Below are positions 15,262-17,797 of a stretch of DNA of 17,797 nt, piece after piece. The stretch is from JAZLIC01 sp045617225 (GTDB taxonomy: Bacteria; Bacillota; Clostridia; Monoglobales; Monoglobaceae), in NCBI GenBank assembly GCA_045617225.1, contig JAZLIC010000102.1, positions 1-17,797 of the forward strand. The letters run 5' to 3'. A program made the translations under genes and the position numbers. Below the pieces are notes generated by a model. That model was given only the letters and a program-made list of their open reading frames with translations. It made no database searches and was not told where the DNA came from. Numbering within the stretch: the first letter of the stretch is position 1; each line of letters starts with the position of its first letter.

Positions 15262-15290
15262 TAGACATATTTGAAAATCTGTGCTATACT
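15262..15290 (+). promoter_or_regulatory. Sigma-A-type promoter of pnuC
   Basis: TAGACA (15262-15267), 17-bp spacer, TATACT (15285-15290). Predicted start near 15297 leaves a leader of about 100 nt before the pnuC ATG. Confidence 0.7.
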
Positions 15291-15299
15291 TAAAGAAAT

Positions 15300-15389
15300 A
15301 AAAGTGACTGCCACCGGGTAGAAAATGCGAAAGCGTTTATATGCACATCGTTAGGTCTTTGAAGATGTGTATGTAAGCGTTGTTTTTTT
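15300..15389 (+). promoter_or_regulatory. Attenuator/riboswitch-like leader of pnuC
   Basis: The leader holds a short hairpin CTGCC/GGTAG, then AAATGC-GAAA-GCGTTT (15323-15338, a 6-bp stem with a GAAA tetraloop), then a long stem pairing 15332-15349 with 15364-15381 (18 pairs including wobbles, 14-base loop), followed by seven T residues (15383-15389) and the pnuC ribosome site. The long stem plus T-run looks like an intrinsic terminator placed before the gene. It shares bases 15332-15338 with the upstream hairpin, so the two cannot form together. That is the architecture of a transcription-control riboswitch. NAD-related riboswitches are known upstream of pnuC in other Firmicutes, but I do not recognise the consensus here. 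Confidence 0.6.
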
Positions 15390-15399
15390 GGAGGTAACT

Positions 15400-16080
15400 A
15401 TGCAAAAACAAAAATATTTTTCAAGGGGTGAAGTTATCCTGTGGACAAGCTCGGTATTTTTTGTGCTTATTTCTTTTGTGTTGTTCGACAGAGAGAACTA
15501 TCTTACCTTGACCGCATCGCTAATCGGCGTTACCTCGCTGATTTTTAACGCCAAGGGCAATCCTTTCGGGCAACTGCTTATGATAGTATTCAGTATCCTT
15601 TATGGAATAATATCATACACCTTCTCGTATTACGGAGAGATGATAACATACCTCGGTATGACCGGGCCTATGGCGTTTTTGGCTCTTATAGCGTGGCTCA
15701 GACACCCATATAAGGGCAAGAGAGCGGAGGTAGAGGTAAATCATATTAAGGAAAAAGAAACGGTATTTATGATTTTTTTGACGGTGATAGTTACAATTAT
15801 CTTTTACTATGTTCTGGAATTTTTTGATACAAAGAATATAATTCCGAGTACATTATCAGTAACTACAAGCTTCCTTGCGGTGTATCTGACATTCCGCCGA
15901 AGTCCGTATTTTGCTCTTGCATATGCGGCAAATGATATACTGCTTATTATACTTTGGGTGCTTGCGACTTTCAGCAATCTTATGTATTTGTCAGTGGTAG
16001 TGTGCTTTATAGCCTTTTTGGTAAATGATATATACGGCTACATAAATTGGAATAAGATGTACAAAAAACAGAATTTATAA
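15400..16080 (+). CDS. pnuC: PnuC family nicotinamide mononucleotide/riboside transporter
   Basis: PnuC proteins are facilitators that bring nicotinamide riboside (or, in related subgroups, thiamine or riboflavin) into the cell, where it is trapped by phosphorylation. The 226-residue product has about seven to eight transmembrane segments. Its C-terminal half shows the family signature RRSPYFALAYAANDILLIILWVLA, and it ends with VNDIYGYINWNKM, the usual NDxYGxxNW motif. The start at 15400 is chosen because GGAGG (15390-15394) is well spaced; a GTG at 15367 in the same frame would lie inside the terminator-like leader hairpin. Substrate preference cannot be settled by eye. It is monocistronic, with a terminator hairpin right after it. 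Confidence 0.9.
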   Translation: MQKQKYFSRGEVILWTSSVFFVLISFVLFDRENYLTLTASLIGVTSLIFNAKGNPFGQLLMIVFSILYGIISYTFSYYGEMITYLGMTGPMAFLALIAWLRHPYKGKRAEVEVNHIKEKETVFMIFLTVIVTIIFYYVLEFFDTKNIIPSTLSVTTSFLAVYLTFRRSPYFALAYAANDILLIILWVLATFSNLMYLSVVVCFIAFLVNDIYGYINWNKMYKKQNL

Positions 16081-16081
16081 T

Positions 16082-16340
16082 AAAGATAACAAAAAAAGAT
16101 GTGCCAAAGCACATCTCTTTTTACAAGCGGCTCGAACCACGTCCTGTTGTAACATCAATTCAAGCTACGCACTTTCGTGCTTGCTTTCATTGTGTTACTG
16201 CCACTCCTTATTGCTCCCTTCATCTGCCACAGGCAGCGGTCGCAAACGTCCCCCTGCGTCCGCGAGCGGCTCGCAGGCTCGTTGGTTCGACTTCAATAAA
16301 AAGAGATAACAAAAAAGATGTGCCAAAGCACATCTCTTTT
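16082..16340. repeat. Direct repeat of a terminator block flanking a structured spacer
   Basis: A block of about 37-40 bases (AGATAAC, an A-run, then the AGATGTGC-CAAA-GCACATCT hairpin and a T-run) occurs at 16084-16121 and again at 16304-16340, differing by one A in the homopolymer. The 180-odd bases between them are more GC-rich than the surroundings and strongly structured: an imperfect hairpin at 16149-16198 closed by GTAACA/TGTTAC and tipped by GCAC-TTTC-GTGC, CTGCC-ACA-GGCAG at 16224-16236, and GCGAG-CGG-CTCGC at 16262-16274. The spacer's left end has CTCGAACCA (16131-16139) and its right end the inverse GTTGGTTCGA (16281-16290), both T-arm-like and similar to the adjacent tRNA-Asn. No convincing protein is encoded. 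It may be a tRNA-derived or MITE-like repeat. Confidence 0.6.
16098..16121 (+). terminator. Intrinsic terminator after pnuC
   Basis: AGATGTGC / GCACATCT stem with a CAAA loop followed by CTTTTT, 17 bases after the pnuC stop. The same sequence block recurs at 16304-16340. Confidence 0.85.
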
Positions 16341-16344
16341 GTTA
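16306..16344 (-). terminator. Terminator of tRNA-Asn (second repeat copy)
   Basis: Immediately downstream of the tRNA on the minus strand, the second repeat copy forms a stem of about 18 bp with one mismatch around a TTTG loop, then reads into CTCTTTTTATT. It can end the tRNA transcript and could also act on the plus strand. Confidence 0.75.
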
Positions 16345-16420
16345 TGGCTCCTCCAGTTGGACTCGAACCAACGACCCTGCGGTTAACAGCCGCATGCTCT
16401 ACCAACTGAGCTATAGAGGA
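16345..16420 (-). tRNA. tRNA-Asn (anticodon GTT)
   Basis: On the minus strand the acceptor 5' arm TCCTCTA (from 16420) pairs with TGGAGGA (one G-U pair); discriminator G and an encoded CCA end at 16345. The D-arm is AGCTCAGTTGGTAGAGC, the anticodon loop CTGTTAA gives GTT (Asn), and the T-arm is TTGGTTCGAGTCCAA. It is a complete 76-nt gene with a promoter upstream and a hairpin terminator directly downstream. Confidence 0.97.
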
Positions 16421-16440
16421 ATATTCAAATCACTCTATAA

Positions 16441-16468
16441 ATTATAACCACTTTTAGGAAAAAGTCAA
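16441..16468 (-). promoter_or_regulatory. Promoter of tRNA-Asn
   Basis: On the minus strand TTGACT (16468-16463), a 16-bp spacer and TATAAT (16446-16441), 20 bases before the mature tRNA 5' end. This indicates transcription independent of copA-copZ. Confidence 0.8.
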
Positions 16469-16512
16469 TACTTTTTTGAAAAAAATTTCAAATTTTCGTG
16501 CGACATACTTCG

Positions 16513-16719
16513 CTATTCGGCATCAAAACCTATGGATATGATTTCGTCTATAATTCGTTCAATGGAAATTACATCTTCATCATAGGTTACTTCTGCGTTT
16601 TTGCTCTCTAAATTTGCCACTGCACTTTCAACGCCATCTAATGCCAAAAGTGCGTCCTCGACAGATTTTACGCAATGATTACACATCATACCTTCAATTT
16701 CAATTTTGCTTGTTGTCAT
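16513..16719 (-). CDS. copZ: Copper chaperone, heavy-metal-associated domain
   Basis: A 68-residue single HMA domain that carries copper (I) in the cytosol and passes it to CopA. The metal-binding MxCxxC motif is GMMCNHCVKSVEDALLALDGV (cysteines at residues 13 and 16), followed by the ferredoxin-like beta-alpha-beta fold pattern AVANLESKNAEVTYDEDV and ending IDEIISIGFDAE. The ATG at 16719 follows GGGAGG. It overlaps the end of copA by 20 bases, so the pair is co-translated. Other soft metals bound by similar domains cannot be excluded. Confidence 0.92.
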   Translation of the reverse strand: MTTSKIEIEGMMCNHCVKSVEDALLALDGVESAVANLESKNAEVTYDEDVISIERIIDEIISIGFDAE

Positions 16720-17797
16720 AGCTTTTTATCCTCCCTGTCTTATTTAATCTAAGCGAATTTGTTACTACCGAAACGGAACTGAACGCCATTGCCGCACCTG
16801 CAATAATTGGGTTTAAAAATCCCAAGGCGGCAAACGGAACACCTATGGAGTTATAAACAAACGCCCAAAATAAGTTCTGCTTAATCTTTGTCATAGTATT
16901 TTTGGAAAGGCGTATCGCCTCGGGAATAAGTGTTAAATCATCTCTCATCAATGCTATATCAGCCGACTCTATCGCAATATCCGTGCCACCGCTGATTGCG
17001 ATGCCTATATCGGCGGTGGTAAGCGCCAATGCGTCATTTATACCGTCACCGACCATTGCAATATTTAAGCCGAGCTTTTTAAATTCCTCAACCTTTTCTG
17101 CCTTTTGGCTCGGCAGGACTTCTGCAATAACATTTTCTATTCCCAAAGCATCCGCAATAGCCTTTGCGGTCTTTGAATTATCACCTGTCAGCATATAAAT
17201 ATTACAATTTAATTTTTTGAGCATTTCTATCGCCTGCCCTGCGGAACTTTTGACGGTGTCCGCAACTGCAATAAAACCGAGAAGGTTATCGCTTGCAACC
17301 GGCATAACGGTTTTCCCTTGACCTTCAAGACGTGATATATCATCTTCATAAGGTGAAATATCAATGCCTGCGCTTTGGATTAAAGCACGATTACCGATGA
17401 AAAACTCTCTGCCGTCGATTTTTCCGCTAACGCCCATTCCTATATGCAGCTTAAAATCCGTTACAGCGGAAAAGGCTTTATTCATTGCCTTTGAATGTTC
17501 GTAAATCGCAATTCCGAGCGGATGCTCGGACAGGCTTTCAATACTGCCTGCTATTTCAAGCAGTTTTGAGGTGTCACCATCTGCCGCATATATATCGGTT
17601 ACGGCAGGACTTCCGTTGGTTACAGTGCCTGTTTTATCAAGAATGACCGTATCAACCTTATGTGCGTTTTCAAGTGTTGCGCCGCTTTTTATAAGAATAC
17701 CTGCCTTTGCACCAACACCTGTACCGACCATTATAGCGGTAGGAGTAGCAAGACCGAGAGAGCAAGGACACGCAATAACAAGAACGGAAACCGCATT
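16700..17797 (-). CDS. copA: Copper-type P1B ATPase, 3' part (5' end outside the window)
   Basis: CopA-type ATPases pump Cu(I) out of the cytosol at the cost of ATP. The frame is open to the right edge, so the internal ATG at 17731 is not the start; the 365 residues seen are the C-terminal part. The visible order is: the transmembrane metal site CPC (residues 10-12 of the fragment) followed by SLGLATPTAIMVGTG, the phosphorylation motif DKTGT (D54), the SEHPL motif of P1B pumps, MLTGDN, and VGDGINDALALTTADIGIAISGG, then two C-terminal transmembrane helices with AMAFSSVSVVTNSLRL, which fits copper-specific P1B-1 pumps. The TGA at 16702 lies inside copZ. The N-terminal metal-binding domain(s) and first helices are missing because of the window boundary. 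Confidence 0.93.
   Translation of the reverse strand, partial: NAVSVLVIACPCSLGLATPTAIMVGTGVGAKAGILIKSGATLENAHKVDTVILDKTGTVTNGSPAVTDIYAADGDTSKLLEIAGSIESLSEHPLGIAIYEHSKAMNKAFSAVTDFKLHIGMGVSGKIDGREFFIGNRALIQSAGIDISPYEDDISRLEGQGKTVMPVASDNLLGFIAVADTVKSSAGQAIEMLKKLNCNIYMLTGDNSKTAKAIADALGIENVIAEVLPSQKAEKVEEFKKLGLNIAMVGDGINDALALTTADIGIAISGGTDIAIESADIALMRDDLTLIPEAIRLSKNTMTKIKQNLFWAFVYNSIGVPFAALGFLNPIIAGAAMAFSSVSVVTNSLRLNKTGRIKSYDNKQN

Noticed and set aside
15304..15325. ZTP-type riboswitch, because GTGACTG and CCACCGGG both occur in the pnuC leader
   Set aside because: The second conserved block of that class (CCGCCUGGGC-like) is absent, the spacing is wrong, and the downstream gene is not a folate or purine gene.
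16101..16409. Open frames on both strands (16101-16409 plus, 16220-16405 minus) across the spacer and tRNA
   Set aside because: Both read through the tRNA-Asn gene and terminator hairpins; the translations have low-complexity arginine/alanine composition and no ribosome site. They are by-products of structured non-coding DNA.
16470..16500. Terminator after copZ (TTTGAAA-TTTT-TTTCAAA)
   Set aside because: The stem is only 7 A/T-rich pairs and is not followed by a proper T-run, so I could not support it.
1..17797. CRISPR arrays, transposase genes, integrases or phage genes
   Set aside because: No regularly spaced repeat array and no recognisable mobile-element protein is visible in any frame.

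Overview
The window reads as chromosomal DNA of a low-to-moderate-GC, spore-forming, anaerobic member of the Clostridia (Firmicutes). The evidence is SpoVT and a GerW/YtfJ-type sporulation protein, an oxygen-sensitive pyruvate formate-lyase with its activase, strong GGAGG ribosome binding sites, sigma-A-like promoters, a CCA-encoding tRNA, and gene order resembling other Firmicutes. I cannot fix the genus by eye.

Layout. 1-2640 (minus strand): rpsB-tsf ribosomal/translation operon with a structured leader and its own terminator, followed by spoVT. 2640-7255 (plus): a housekeeping run of lysA, an M50 site-2-protease-like membrane protease, scpA, scpB, a DUF2953 protein and gerW/ytfJ, closed by a 13-bp terminator hairpin. 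7289-8521 (plus): a YhiN/HI0933-type flavoprotein, whose 3' end overlaps by 48 bp the 3' end of a convergent acyltransferase-3 membrane protein (8474-9562, minus). 9700-12814 (plus): pflB-pflA, preceded by an AT-rich region with repeated heptamers and closed by a bidirectional terminator.

12861-15125 (minus) is the most interesting part: a compact, AT-rich, three-gene membrane/secreted cassette. It contains an MFS-like transporter, a small four-helix membrane protein of 114 codons that has no ATG/GTG/TTG near its 5' end and seems to start at ATA inside an ATAA stop/start junction, and a signal-peptide protein with a C-terminal membrane anchor. All three reading frames overlap, so they look translationally coupled. 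I do not recognise a described function for this set.

15262-16121 (plus): pnuC (NMN or nicotinamide riboside transporter) with a leader that contains a long terminator-like hairpin competing with an upstream GAAA-capped hairpin, i.e. a riboswitch or attenuator candidate that I cannot assign to a known class. 16082-16468: a nearly identical terminator hairpin occurs twice, flanking about 180 bp of GC-rich, strongly structured, non-coding sequence whose ends resemble a tRNA T-arm, next to a tRNA-Asn gene with a clear promoter. 16513-17797 (minus): copper chaperone copZ and the 3' part of a copper-type P1B ATPase copA, which runs off the right edge.
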